DNA of 61,989 nt from Cephaloticoccus sp. (GTDB lineage Bacteria; Verrucomicrobiota; Verrucomicrobiia; Opitutales; Opitutaceae), in contig JAIPJW010000006.1 of NCBI GenBank assembly GCA_021734075.1, forward strand, positions 1 to 61,989. Direction: 5' to 3'. This document shows positions 44,802-53,433 of this stretch, piece after piece; position 1 is the first letter of the stretch, and each line of letters starts with the position of its first letter. Under the pieces are notes generated by a model. The model searched no databases. It was not told where the DNA came from and was given only the letters and a program-made list of their open reading frames with translations. The translations under genes and the position numbers were made by a program.

Positions 44802-45737
44802 TTAGAATTTGATCGGCACCTGCACCTTGCTTTCCACAGGAGTGCCGGCACGAAGCTTGGGGAAAAACAGCCAGCCTTGCAGCGATTCAGTCAGGGCCCG
44901 CCGCAGGTTGTCATCCGGCACCCGGGACAGCCGCAGGTCGGTGACCACGCCTTCCGCCGAGATGGTCAGCAGGGCTTCCACCGGTTCCCCGGGCAGTTCC
45001 CAACCGGGGCTCATGATCGGGCGGGGCATGATGATCGGGGCGGCGGCATGGTCCGCCCCGGCGAATTTGGCGACGTAATGGGGAAGGGCGTCGCGCAGGC
45101 GCATGCGCTCCATGTAGGCGTAAAATTTCCAGCTGTCGGGGGATTTGTCGGTCATCATCTCGCGGCCGTCGGCATCGAACAGTTGCACGAAAAAGCGCAG
45201 CTTGTCGGCCCCATCGGGAATGGCGGAGGAAAACTTGACCACGGTTGATTGCCCGGCGGGCAGGTCGGGGAGATCGTGCACGACGATTTCCGGGGCCGTG
45301 AACCTGCCGCCCTCGGCCATGGCGGCCTCGGAATAGACCACGGCCACGACAAAGCCGCCGCGCACCGCCTCATGGGCTCGCACCGAGAGATCAAAATGGG
45401 AGATGCCGAATCGGCCGCCCATCGACTGGGCCGCATCACTGGCGGCGGCGGCGGCGCTTTCCGTGTCCACCATGCGGGTTTCGCGCGTGCTCATGGTTTG
45501 CCCCAACACATCGGCTGAGATCCGGCTGTAGCCCGGTGCACGCTCGAGCATATAGGTGGGCTCAATGCGAATGCGTTTTTCCGTGCCCTCGACCAGCACC
45601 ACCGGATCCGTCCCCAGGACCTTGATCACGGGCAGCATCTGATCCTTGTATTTGGTTGTCAGGACCGTTGGGTGCGGGGCTTGGGCGAAAGCCAGTGAGG
45701 CAAGACACAGGAAAAGTGAATAAAAACGTATTTTCAT
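44802..45737 (-). CDS. Secreted protein with one TonB-like C-terminal domain
   Basis: 311 residues. Signal peptide MKIRFYSLFLCLASLAFAQ, then a middle part with no recognised family (VLVEGTEKRIRIEPTYMLERAPGYSR, FGISHFDLSVRAHEAVRGGFVVAVVY). A TonB_C-type end begins at about 240 (GEPVEALLTISAEGVVTDLRLSRVPDDNLRRALTESLQGWLFFPKLRAGTPVESKVQVPIKF region). The start at 45737 is preferred because it creates the signal peptide. Predicted periplasmic. It overlaps nothing but is divergent from the GH2 gene with 100 bp between. Confidence 0.75.
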   Translation of the reverse strand: MKIRFYSLFLCLASLAFAQAPHPTVLTTKYKDQMLPVIKVLGTDPVVLVEGTEKRIRIEPTYMLERAPGYSRISADVLGQTMSTRETRMVDTESAAAAASDAAQSMGGRFGISHFDLSVRAHEAVRGGFVVAVVYSEAAMAEGGRFTAPEIVVHDLPDLPAGQSTVVKFSSAIPDGADKLRFFVQLFDADGREMMTDKSPDSWKFYAYMERMRLRDALPHYVAKFAGADHAAAPIIMPRPIMSPGWELPGEPVEALLTISAEGVVTDLRLSRVPDDNLRRALTESLQGWLFFPKLRAGTPVESKVQVPIKF

Positions 45738-45837
45738 GACGGGGAGGGGCAGGACAAGGGTAGCGCCATATGACGAGGAATTGGCATTGGACATAAGTGA
45801 GCTCCTTGGTGATGTCACTATCAGACCACCTCTACCC

Positions 45838-47685
45838 ATGTCCGCTCCCCGTCCTCCCCGTGCCGAGTATCCGCGTCCCCAGTTTGTCCGCCGCGACTGG
45901 CTGTGTCTCAACGGCCCCTGGCAGTTCGAGATCGACCAGGGCGACAGCGGACTGGATCGCGGCCTGCTGACCCGACGGCTCAAGCAGCGCATCACCGTGC
46001 CGTTTTGTCCGGAGTCGAAACTCTCCGGCATTGGCAACGCCGACTATCTCAACGCGGTCTGGTATCGCCGCGATGTCACCGTGCCGAAAGCGTGGGCCGG
46101 GCAACGCATTCTCCTGCATTTTCAGGCCAGTGATTACGATACCTTTGTCTGGGCCAACGGCATCGCAGTGGGCCGCCATCGCGGCGGGATGACGTCGTTC
46201 ACCTGCGACCTGACGGACGCGGTCAGACCCGGACACAAGGTGACGCTGGTGGTGCGGGCCCGGGACAACACCCGCGAGTCCATGGCCTCGGGGAAACAAG
46301 CATGGACCCATGGCAACAGCGGCTGCCACTACACGCGCACCACGGGGATTTGGCAGACCGTGTGGCTGGAGCCCGTGCCGATGCGGGCCCATTTGCAACG
46401 GCCCAAGATCATCCCCGATGTGGCCAATGCGCGCTTTTGCATCGAGCAACCCGTGACGGGGGCCCAGGCCGGACTCAGCTATCGCGCGCGCTTGCGCGAC
46501 CGGCGCGGAGTGGTGAGCGAAGCGGAGTGCCGGTGCGGGGTCGGGTTCTATCCCCGGCTCGATTTGCCGGTGCCGGCGGAGCGCACCCGATGGTGGTCGC
46601 CGGAAGATCCGCATCTTTACTCGCTCGAACTGGAGTTGGTGGAGGTCAAAACCGGCAAGGTGATCGATACGGCAAAAAGTTACGCGGGCCTGCGCAGCAT
46701 CTGCATCGACGACATGGCGGTGAAGCTCAACGGCCGGCCGGTCTTCCAGCGCCTTGTGCTCGACCAGGGTTATTATCCCGATGGAATTTTGACCGCCCGA
46801 ACCGATGCCGCCCTGGTGCGCGACATCACGCTCTCATTGGCCGCTGGTTTCAACGGGGCCCGGCTGCACCAAAAAGTGTTTGAGGAGCGGTTTCTTTATC
46901 ATGCCGACCGGCTCGGCTACCTGGTGTGGGGCGAATTCAGTGACTGGGGGCTCAATGGGGCGGAACCCGTGCGCGGCTGGCAACAGCAGGCCGACGGCCG
47001 GATCGCGCGCGGAGGCAACCACGGCGGCGCGGATTTTCCGGCGAGCTTTGCCACCCAGTGGCTCGAGGTGCTCCAACGGGATTTCAATCACCCGAGCATC
47101 GTCGGTTGGTGTCCGTTGAACGAAACCAGGCGCCGGCAGGATGAACGCATCACCACGCATGATGATGTGATGCGGGCGCTGTTTCTCGCCACCAAGCTCC
47201 ATGATGCCACCCGGCCGGTGCTCGATGTTTCCGGCTACGCCCACGGGGTGGCCGAGGCGGATATCTACGACGGCCACGACTACGATCAGGATCCGCGGAC
47301 CTTCCGGACCCGACACGACGGGCTTTTGCGCGATCAGCCCTTTGAGAAGGACGATCTCTGGCACCAGTCCATTCCCTGGCGCGGGCAGCCCTATTTCGTG
47401 AGCGAGTTCGGCGGCATTTTGTGGAACCCCAAGGCGAAACTGGGCGACGATGCCTGGGGCTATGGCGACCGACCCAAGACGCTGGAGGAATTTTACACCC
47501 GCTTCGAGGGACTGTGTGCGGCGCTCTTGGGCAACCCACGGATGTTCGGCTATTGCTACACCCAGCTGACCGACGTCTTCCAGGAACAGAACGGGATTTT
47601 CCATTTCAATCGTCAGCAGAAATACAACCTCGCCCGCATCCGCACCGCCCAGCAACGCGTGGCGGCAATCGAAGCGGGTTCGTGA
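45838..47685 (+). CDS. Glycoside hydrolase family 2 enzyme
   Basis: 615 residues in the GH2 order: sugar-binding jelly roll (LCLNGPWQFEIDQ, then VWYRRDVTVP, HFQASDYDTFVWANGIAVGRHRGG), immunoglobulin-like domain, TIM barrel. The acid/base is Glu429 in GWCPLNETR and the nucleophile Glu523 in FVSEFGG, both present. Retaining beta-galactosidase, beta-glucuronidase or beta-mannosidase activity is possible. The residue pattern does not decide. No signal peptide, so probably cytosolic on imported oligosaccharides. The frame is open to 45736 but the family begins near 45838. Confidence 0.9.
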   Translation: MSAPRPPRAEYPRPQFVRRDWLCLNGPWQFEIDQGDSGLDRGLLTRRLKQRITVPFCPESKLSGIGNADYLNAVWYRRDVTVPKAWAGQRILLHFQASDYDTFVWANGIAVGRHRGGMTSFTCDLTDAVRPGHKVTLVVRARDNTRESMASGKQAWTHGNSGCHYTRTTGIWQTVWLEPVPMRAHLQRPKIIPDVANARFCIEQPVTGAQAGLSYRARLRDRRGVVSEAECRCGVGFYPRLDLPVPAERTRWWSPEDPHLYSLELELVEVKTGKVIDTAKSYAGLRSICIDDMAVKLNGRPVFQRLVLDQGYYPDGILTARTDAALVRDITLSLAAGFNGARLHQKVFEERFLYHADRLGYLVWGEFSDWGLNGAEPVRGWQQQADGRIARGGNHGGADFPASFATQWLEVLQRDFNHPSIVGWCPLNETRRRQDERITTHDDVMRALFLATKLHDATRPVLDVSGYAHGVAEADIYDGHDYDQDPRTFRTRHDGLLRDQPFEKDDLWHQSIPWRGQPYFVSEFGGILWNPKAKLGDDAWGYGDRPKTLEEFYTRFEGLCAALLGNPRMFGYCYTQLTDVFQEQNGIFHFNRQQKYNLARIRTAQQRVAAIEAGS

Positions 47686-47706
47686 GCCACCTTCAGCGAA
47701 ACGCGT

Positions 47707-49812
47707 TCAACGGTTGCCGTCCTGCTTTCGGGCACTGATTTCTGCCAGAATATCTTCCGCGCGCGTCTGGGCCAGACGGACGACCGCCGGACTCATGTGA
47801 CTGATGGCGATGGTGCGATGACTCAGGGCGGCCGCATGTCCGGACCGGGCGGCGACCTCGAACCAGACGAGGGCCTCGGTTTCATTGCGCGGCACCCCCT
47901 CGCCGGAAAGATACATGATGCCGAGTTGATCCTGCGCATCAGCCAGACCCTGTTCGGCGGCGCGACGGCACCACTGCATGGCCTGCGCGACATCCTTGGG
48001 CACCCCGTCGCCCTGGGCTAGGATCAGCGCGAGATTGAATTGTGCGCTGGCCTGACCCAATTCGGCCGCGCGTCTAAACCATTTGGCCGCTTCCGCCCCA
48101 TCCCGGGTTACACCTTCCTCGCCACTGATATACAGAAAACCGAGATAAGTTTGCGCGGACGCGTTGCCGTAGTGCGCGGTGACGCTCAATTGTTCGAAAC
48201 TGGAAGCCGCCTGCGCGACCTCGCCCTGAGGATTCAAATACATCATCGGCAGGTATTCGCCCAGATAGGTGCGGTTCCAAAAGAGGCCGCTGGTCTGATA
48301 CGTTGCATAGTCGGTGAACGTGTAGCGGTAACCCGGGGTCCGGATCATTTGGGGCGGGGCATCGGGAAACGGGTTGCGCCGGAACAACCGCAACACCTGG
48401 GCGTTTTGTTCCAGCAGGCGGGTGGCCACGGAGGCATACAGCGTCGTGGGCTTGTCCTCGATGCTGGCCTGGATCTGCAAGGTGGCTTCAAACCGGGGAA
48501 AACGCGGGGCAATGAACGGAGGCATGCGATCCAATTGCTGCGGAAAGTAGCGAAATTCATAAGGCCGCCAGGTCACCCCACCGTCGTTGGAGCCGACGAA
48601 TTCCGCGACGAAGTGAAACGGATCGAGGCGCGAATACAGCAGGTAGGAATTGACGCTGCCCAACCGGGTAAACAGGAGCTTCGCGGGTCGGGTCAGTTGC
48701 TCCACCCGGGCATTCAGCGGCAGAGAGGTGACGCTCCAGAAAACCAGGATCGAGAGCACGAAATGAGTCCACAGCACGACGTGCAGCACCTGGCGCCGCC
48801 AAGGTTTGCGGAAGGGCAAGCTGGATGAGCTTGTCCTCAGGGCGGCCAGGGCCCGTTCCGGTCGGACCAGCCTGAATCTCCGGGTGGCGGCGGCCAGCAT
48901 CTGGTCATCCAGGAGGAGAAAGCCGAGGGCAAAGGAGGCGGTGTTGAGCCAACCAAAATTGCAGGTGAGCTGGATGCCGATCTGAAACAGGGACCAGCAG
49001 GCGAACGCCAGCCACCGCCCGCGTCTCCCCCAAAAAACCGCCAGCAAGGGCGCCACGATTTCGGCCGCAAAGGTCAGCGCGATTTCAACCACATGCCAGG
49101 CGTGCGGCAATTGATGATCCAGATAACCGAGAATCGTCGGGCAGGGCGCGGTCTCATACAGCACGTCCATGGCCGTCAGGTTCAACCAATGAAGATCGCC
49201 GCTGAGTATTTTCGAGAGGCCGGTCTCGAACATGATCCGGAACAGCAGCCAGCGCACCATGAAGACCACAAGGGGGCGGGGCGAGGACTGCGCACCCAAG
49301 CCGGGCCGGTAACCCGCCGGCGCGAACGGAATGCAGAGCAACGCGACTTCCAACATGAGCCAGTCCACCAACGGGTCTGAAAAAATCAGCCAACCCCGGG
49401 CAAAGGACAACAGTGCCAGCCAACAAACAAAGAGGGTCAGCCGGGGCCACAGGTTCAGGACCAGGGCCACGGCCGCAACCAGTCCGGTCCAAGCTATCAC
49501 CGGAGGCATCAGCGGGTGGGTGCTGATCCAGAACAAGGTGGGAAACTGAAAAACGGCCTCGAGCAATGTGGGGTGGGAGGCGCGCAGTTGCGCCATCAAC
49601 TCAGGCAGGGGGGCGAGACCGTTGGGTCCGATCAGCGCGCCCGCCTCGTCAATGATGCCCGCAAAAATCACGATATAAACCAAACCAACCGCACGCAGGA
49701 CCAACCAGCGCGGCCACAGATAGGTTGTGTCGCGATCAAACCCGGCGAATTCCTTCAGGCGGTGCCAGAGGGTGGGAAGCAGGGGCAACGCCGCCCAGCT
49801 TTCCCGACTCAT
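47707..49812 (-). CDS. Lipase maturation factor (LMF1) family membrane protein fused to Sel1 repeats
   Basis: 701 residues. Residues 1-500 or so match the LMF1 family: about eight membrane helices, with YLWPRWLVLRAVGLVYIVIFAGI, then FMVRWLLFRIMFETGLSKILSGD, and a soluble part with WRPYEFRYFPQQLDRMPPFIAPRFPRFE. The last 150 residues are Sel1-like repeats (AAKWFRRAAELGQASAQFNLALI, AMQWCRRAAEQGLADAQDQLGIMYLSGEGV, ALVWFEVAARSGHAAALS). LMF1 helps secreted lipases fold in animals; bacterial homologues are untested. Sel1 repeats bind proteins. Start at 49812 begins the conserved part. Confidence 0.82.
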   Translation of the reverse strand: MSRESWAALPLLPTLWHRLKEFAGFDRDTTYLWPRWLVLRAVGLVYIVIFAGIIDEAGALIGPNGLAPLPELMAQLRASHPTLLEAVFQFPTLFWISTHPLMPPVIAWTGLVAAVALVLNLWPRLTLFVCWLALLSFARGWLIFSDPLVDWLMLEVALLCIPFAPAGYRPGLGAQSSPRPLVVFMVRWLLFRIMFETGLSKILSGDLHWLNLTAMDVLYETAPCPTILGYLDHQLPHAWHVVEIALTFAAEIVAPLLAVFWGRRGRWLAFACWSLFQIGIQLTCNFGWLNTASFALGFLLLDDQMLAAATRRFRLVRPERALAALRTSSSSLPFRKPWRRQVLHVVLWTHFVLSILVFWSVTSLPLNARVEQLTRPAKLLFTRLGSVNSYLLYSRLDPFHFVAEFVGSNDGGVTWRPYEFRYFPQQLDRMPPFIAPRFPRFEATLQIQASIEDKPTTLYASVATRLLEQNAQVLRLFRRNPFPDAPPQMIRTPGYRYTFTDYATYQTSGLFWNRTYLGEYLPMMYLNPQGEVAQAASSFEQLSVTAHYGNASAQTYLGFLYISGEEGVTRDGAEAAKWFRRAAELGQASAQFNLALILAQGDGVPKDVAQAMQWCRRAAEQGLADAQDQLGIMYLSGEGVPRNETEALVWFEVAARSGHAAALSHRTIAISHMSPAVVRLAQTRAEDILAEISARKQDGNR

Positions 49813-50042
49813 GAAGCGCGCTGATTTTGGCTGGTGGAGTGGGGCAGCGGCGGGGGAATTCACGAGGGTGAACTCAACCCACGTAAAGAACCCGATGGGA
49901 GTCAATGCCCTGGGCTGATTTGCTCCCGCGGCGGCGATTTGACTCCGGGACCGCGTCGGGCTATTTTCAACCCGTAGGCCCGCAAGGAGCCGTGGCTTGG
50001 CAGCCATTTCTCCCGTGCGGTTGCATCTTCCAAGCTACTTTC

Positions 50043-50507
50043 ATGAGCAAAGCCACCCACCAACCCGATGAACGCGGGTTCATCACCGAGTGTCCGCAAT
50101 GTGGCCGTGCCAACCGGCTCACCTACGAACGGCTGGGCCAGCCGTTTCGCTGTCATGATTGCCAGACCGTGTTGGCGGCCCCCGATGCGCCGGTCGAGGT
50201 GGAAGATGCGGCGAGTTTTGCCGCCTTGACCACGCGGAGCAAACTGCCGGTGCTCGTGGATTTCTGGGCCCCGTGGTGTGGCCCCTGCAAGATGGTCGCG
50301 CCCGAATTGGTCAAGGTGGCCAAGGCCGGGGCGGGCCGCTGGGTGGTCGCCAAAGTGAACACCGAGGAGCAACCCGCACTCGGCGCCCAGTTCGGCATCC
50401 GCAGCATTCCCACCATGGCGGTATTCCGGGCCGGCCGCGAACTGGCCCGCCAATCCGGGGCCATGCCGGCCGCGGCCATCCAACAATTTGTTGAGGCTGC
50501 ACTTTGA
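50043..50507 (+). CDS. trxC: Thioredoxin 2-like protein with N-terminal zinc ribbon
   Basis: 154 residues: N-terminal zinc-binding pairs CPQC (17-20) and CHDC (37-40), then a thioredoxin domain with the active site WCGPC (78-82) and cis-proline segment IRSIPTMAVF. This is the architecture of TrxC, a cytosolic disulfide reductase linked to oxidative stress. Start ATG 50043 begins the conserved part. It ends 14 bp before the DnaJ-like gene on the same strand and most likely shares its transcript. Confidence 0.9.
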   Translation: MSKATHQPDERGFITECPQCGRANRLTYERLGQPFRCHDCQTVLAAPDAPVEVEDAASFAALTTRSKLPVLVDFWAPWCGPCKMVAPELVKVAKAGAGRWVVAKVNTEEQPALGAQFGIRSIPTMAVFRAGRELARQSGAMPAAAIQQFVEAAL

Positions 50508-50520
50508 ACCAAAGCCACCC

Positions 50521-51501
50521 ATGCCCGTCGATTTCAAAGATTACTACGCCACCCTCGGGATTTCCCGCGACGCGACGCCCGACGACATCAAGAAGGCGTT
50601 TCGCAAACTGGCCCGGCTTTACCATCCGGACGTGGCCAAGGACAAGAAAACCGCCGAGCCCAAGTTCAAGGAAATCAACGAGGCCAACGAGGTGCTCAGT
50701 GATCCGGAGAAACGGCGCAAATACGATCAACTCGGGGCCAACTGGCAGGCTTACGCCGCCGCCGGTGCATCACCGGGCGGGGTTCACGGACATCCGGGCC
50801 ACCGCCGTCATACCACGGCGGACGGCCGGGATTTTGAGTATCACTTTGGCGGCACCACCGGATTCAGTGATTTCTTTGAGCAGTTTTTCGGCACGCGCCA
50901 CGGCGGTGGCTTTGCGGAGAATTTTACTGGGAGCGGGGCCCGCCCCGGCACCGATACCGAGGCCGATCTCTTGGTGACCCTGGAGGAGGCGTTGCATGGC
51001 GGGGAACGCATGATCCGGCTGGAACACGTGGATCCCAACACCGGCAAAAAGACCGCGCGCACGATCAAGCTACGGATTCCCGTGGGGGTGCGCGACGGGC
51101 AGCGGCTGCGGACGGCGGGCCACGGCGGGCAGGGGGTCGGGGGCGCCCCCGACGGAGACCTTTACCTGCGGGTGCGGCTGGCCGCCCATCCCGACTACAG
51201 TGTGTTGGGCAACGACCTGCATTATGATCTTACCCTCGCGCCCTGGGAGGCGGTCCTGGGGGCAAGTATTGCGGTGCCGCTTCCCCGTGGTCAGCAGGGC
51301 AAACTCAAGGTGCCACCCGGCACCGGTTCCGGTCAGCAACTCCGGTTGCGCGGGTTGGGCTTGCCGAACCGCGATGGAACCAAGGGTGACCTTTACGCCG
51401 TCATCACCATTGCGATGCCCCCGACCTTCACGGCCGAGGAACACGCTCTTTGGGAAAAACTCGCCGCCACCTCCAGCTTCAACCCCCGCGCCAAGTCGTG
51501 A
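50521..51501 (+). CDS. cbpA: DnaJ-class curved-DNA-binding chaperone CbpA
   Basis: 326 residues: J domain (1-70) with the HPD motif at 35-37, a Gly-rich linker, and two C-terminal substrate-binding domains (DTEADLLVTLEEALHGGERMIRL and DYSVLGNDLHYDLTLAPWEAVLGA). No cysteine-rich zinc region, so it is CbpA-like, not DnaJ. Co-chaperone of DnaK and nucleoid binder in E. coli. The stop overlaps the start of the next gene, cbpM, by two bases of a GTGA. Confidence 0.92.
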   Translation: MPVDFKDYYATLGISRDATPDDIKKAFRKLARLYHPDVAKDKKTAEPKFKEINEANEVLSDPEKRRKYDQLGANWQAYAAAGASPGGVHGHPGHRRHTTADGRDFEYHFGGTTGFSDFFEQFFGTRHGGGFAENFTGSGARPGTDTEADLLVTLEEALHGGERMIRLEHVDPNTGKKTARTIKLRIPVGVRDGQRLRTAGHGGQGVGGAPDGDLYLRVRLAAHPDYSVLGNDLHYDLTLAPWEAVLGASIAVPLPRGQQGKLKVPPGTGSGQQLRLRGLGLPNRDGTKGDLYAVITIAMPPTFTAEEHALWEKLAATSSFNPRAKS

Positions 51502-51818
51502 ACGAAGACACTTTTTATACCATCACGCCCGAGGAGGATATTTCCTACCATGCCATCGAGGAAGTGGTCAAGCTCACCGGATTTTCCCGACATACCATTG
51601 CGGTGTTTTGCCGGCAGGGTTTTGTCATGCCGGTGGATGGCGAACCGGCTGCGGAGGTGGAGTGGACCTTTGACAATGATGCGGTGCGCGTGCTGCGACA
51701 TCTGGCCCAACTGCACCATCAGCACGGCCTTGATCTGGACGGGTTGCGTCTCATCGGTCCGTTGCTGGCTGAACTGGAAATCCTGCGCACCGAAGTGCGT
51801 TTTCTGCGACGGCGTTGA
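51498..51818 (+). CDS. cbpM: Chaperone modulator CbpM
   Basis: 106 residues starting with GTG in the overlap GTGA, the last bases being the cbpA stop, so translation is coupled. EVVKLTGFSRHTIAVFCRQGFVMP looks like a MerR-type helix-turn-helix, followed by a helix and coiled-coil-like end (LRLIGPLLAELEILRTEVRFL). CbpM inhibits CbpA's J domain in E. coli. Its adjacency to cbpA is decisive. Confidence 0.88.
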   Translation: MNEDTFYTITPEEDISYHAIEEVVKLTGFSRHTIAVFCRQGFVMPVDGEPAAEVEWTFDNDAVRVLRHLAQLHHQHGLDLDGLRLIGPLLAELEILRTEVRFLRRR

Positions 51819-51839
51819 ACGCGGCCGGGAGACGATTGA

Positions 51840-52190
51840 TCAGGAGGGGTCGCTTTTCGCACCCAACGAATGAGCTTCGTCGAGATCCCGAATCTGTTCG
51901 ATGATCGTGGAGAGTTGGCGGCCGGTTTCGGTGAGGCGGTATTCCACTCGCAGGACCTTGCCGGGAAATTCCTCGCGATCAATCAAACGGTAATCGAGCA
52001 ATTTGCGCAGGCGCTCGTTGAGCACCTTGGTGGAAATGCCGGGAATGAATCTTTCCAATTGTCCCGGGCGGGTGACGCCGCGGCTGATCGCGCCGAGCAC
52101 CGCCGCGGACCACTTGCAGCCGACCACATCCTCCAGCCGGCGGTAGGCGGTGCGTTCAGGAATGCTCAGGGGCGGGGGACGGCGTTTCAT
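51840..52190 (-). CDS. HxlR-family transcriptional regulator
   Basis: 116 residues from the ATG at 52190 (two more codons possible). Winged helix: LEDVVGCKWSAAVLGAISRGVTRPGQLERFIPGISTKVLNERLRKLLDYRLIDREE, then RVEYRLTETGRQL. A cysteine (Cys25, in GCKW where most members have Gly) lies in the first helix; some HxlR/DUF24 regulators sense oxidants or electrophiles through an N-terminal Cys. Divergent from the CxxC mini-thioredoxin gene, which is the likely target. Convergent with cbpM. Confidence 0.88.
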   Translation of the reverse strand: MKRRPPPLSIPERTAYRRLEDVVGCKWSAAVLGAISRGVTRPGQLERFIPGISTKVLNERLRKLLDYRLIDREEFPGKVLRVEYRLTETGRQLSTIIEQIRDLDEAHSLGAKSDPS

Positions 52191-52226
52191 GCGCAAACCC
52201 TAGCATAAAACCCAGCATGGATGCAC

Positions 52227-52275
52227 GGGGGAACAAAATGGTAACCCCCCACCGAATCGTGCGCTCTTATATTAT
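52227..52275. promoter_or_regulatory. Candidate operator/promoter between HxlR and CxxC genes
   Basis: GGGGG (52227-52231) and CCCCC (52245-52249) form an inverted repeat around an AT-rich centre. A TATTAT box (52270-52275) follows on the plus strand. The arrangement fits a small dimeric winged-helix repressor site, but no known HxlR site is matched. Confidence 0.2.
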
Positions 52276-52351
52276 TTTCCGGCTGTGGCATCATGGGCAA
52301 GTCGCGACCGACACAACGTGGGTCGCATCAACCATCAGAACAAAAAACATT

Positions 52352-52588
52352 ATGAAATCCAAAGCCATCTTCTATCACGCCGGGTGCCCGGTTTGCATTG
52401 CCGCCGAAAAGAATGTCGCGCTCGCCATCGATCCGGCACGCCACGACTTGGAAATCGTTCATCTCGGTGAAGCCAAGACGCGCGTGGCCGAGGCGGAGCG
52501 GGCCGGCGTAAAATCCGTGCCGGCACTCGTGCTCGACGGCGCCGCTTATCATATCAATTTTGGCGCCGGCATCGAGGTGTTGCGCTGA
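52352..52588 (+). CDS. Thioredoxin-fold CxxC mini-protein
   Basis: 78 residues from ATG 52352. AIFYHAGCPVCIAAEKNVALAI has a CPVC redox site at the end of the first strand. VPALVLDGAAYHINFGAGIEVL has the cis-proline of the thioredoxin/glutaredoxin fold. Probably a cytosolic redox carrier. Divergent from the HxlR regulator, a pairing that suggests redox-dependent control. Substrate unknown. Confidence 0.82.
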   Translation: MKSKAIFYHAGCPVCIAAEKNVALAIDPARHDLEIVHLGEAKTRVAEAERAGVKSVPALVLDGAAYHINFGAGIEVLR

Positions 52589-52718
52589 AGCTGAATCGGA
52601 CGATGGCAAGCCGCTGATGTTCGCAACTTGGCGCCAGGTCGTTTGCAGGAAAACTGCAGCCGTGGGCGCTGGCCCCGGTATCCGCCCTTCATGCGATTCT
52701 CCCTGGGCGGTTACGCGA

Positions 52719-52741
52719 CCGGGCTCAGGGAGCCCGGCTAC
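52719..52741. repeat. GTAG-headed hairpin
   Basis: Perfect eight-base arms ccgggctc (52719-52726) and gagcccgg (52730-52737), three-base loop, then CTAC (52738-52741; GTAG head on the minus strand). It lies in the 293 bp gene-free stretch 52589-52881 between the CxxC gene and the small membrane gene, in which I see nothing else. Confidence 0.65.
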
Positions 52742-52881
52742 CATAAAACCTGAAATTCTCTGGTTCGTATGGGAGCGTAATTTAGTGTGAATCGGCGGTT
52801 TGCCATCTGCTTGTGACAGGCTGAATGGGTGTCGTGCTCAACCGCGAAGACCAAATTGCGCAGATGATGGGTCGTTTGGCT

Positions 52882-53367
52882 TCAAACGTCGATGGCCGGC
52901 AACTGCCGCAGTGCTTCAGCAGGTGGGGTGACGATTTTAATCTCCGCATGCGGGTGGGCTTGGACGACGGTGTCGCGCTCCTCCTCTTGAGCCCGCGCGA
53001 GTAGATTGAGGCAGTTGCGACGAAATTGCACTGAGTCCTGCGAGCGCAACGCAAGTGAGAGCTTGCGGCGATTGACGACATGGTCGCGCCCCTTGTTAAT
53101 CTCGCGCACAAGGATCTCGGCGTGAAATTTTCGGCGGCCAAGCATGGGGATGATGGGATCGGAGAAACTTACCTGGGTCTCAATGTGGTAACTGCGGGCA
53201 GGTGCGATCCAATGATTAACCAAGCGCAGCAAAGCCCAACCGAGCAGCCCGGAGCCGATGGCCAGCGCCAGCCACGCGGGGTGCAGTTCCGGCCCGGCGA
53301 AACGCCACACCGCCAGCATGGCCAGGAGCAGGGCCAGCAGGATTAGCCAAGTGCGAAAACGACTCAT
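52882..53367 (-). CDS. Small membrane protein of unknown function
   Basis: 161 residues with two N-terminal membrane helices (about 6-24, 30-50), then a basic soluble part (FSDPIIPMLGRRKFHAEILVREINKGRDHVVNRRKLSLALRSQ) that is probably cytoplasmic. Family not recognised. Start ATG 53365-53367. 66 bp downstream of the enolase-superfamily gene on the same strand, so it may share that transcript. Confidence 0.6.
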   Translation of the reverse strand: MSRFRTWLILLALLLAMLAVWRFAGPELHPAWLALAIGSGLLGWALLRLVNHWIAPARSYHIETQVSFSDPIIPMLGRRKFHAEILVREINKGRDHVVNRRKLSLALRSQDSVQFRRNCLNLLARAQEEERDTVVQAHPHAEIKIVTPPAEALRQLPAIDV

Positions 53368-53433
53368 CGTGGGAGCTGGTGTGCGCCCGCGCGCCGCGGT
53401 GGCTGAGTTGAGGAAATAAGAAGCATGGTGGGA

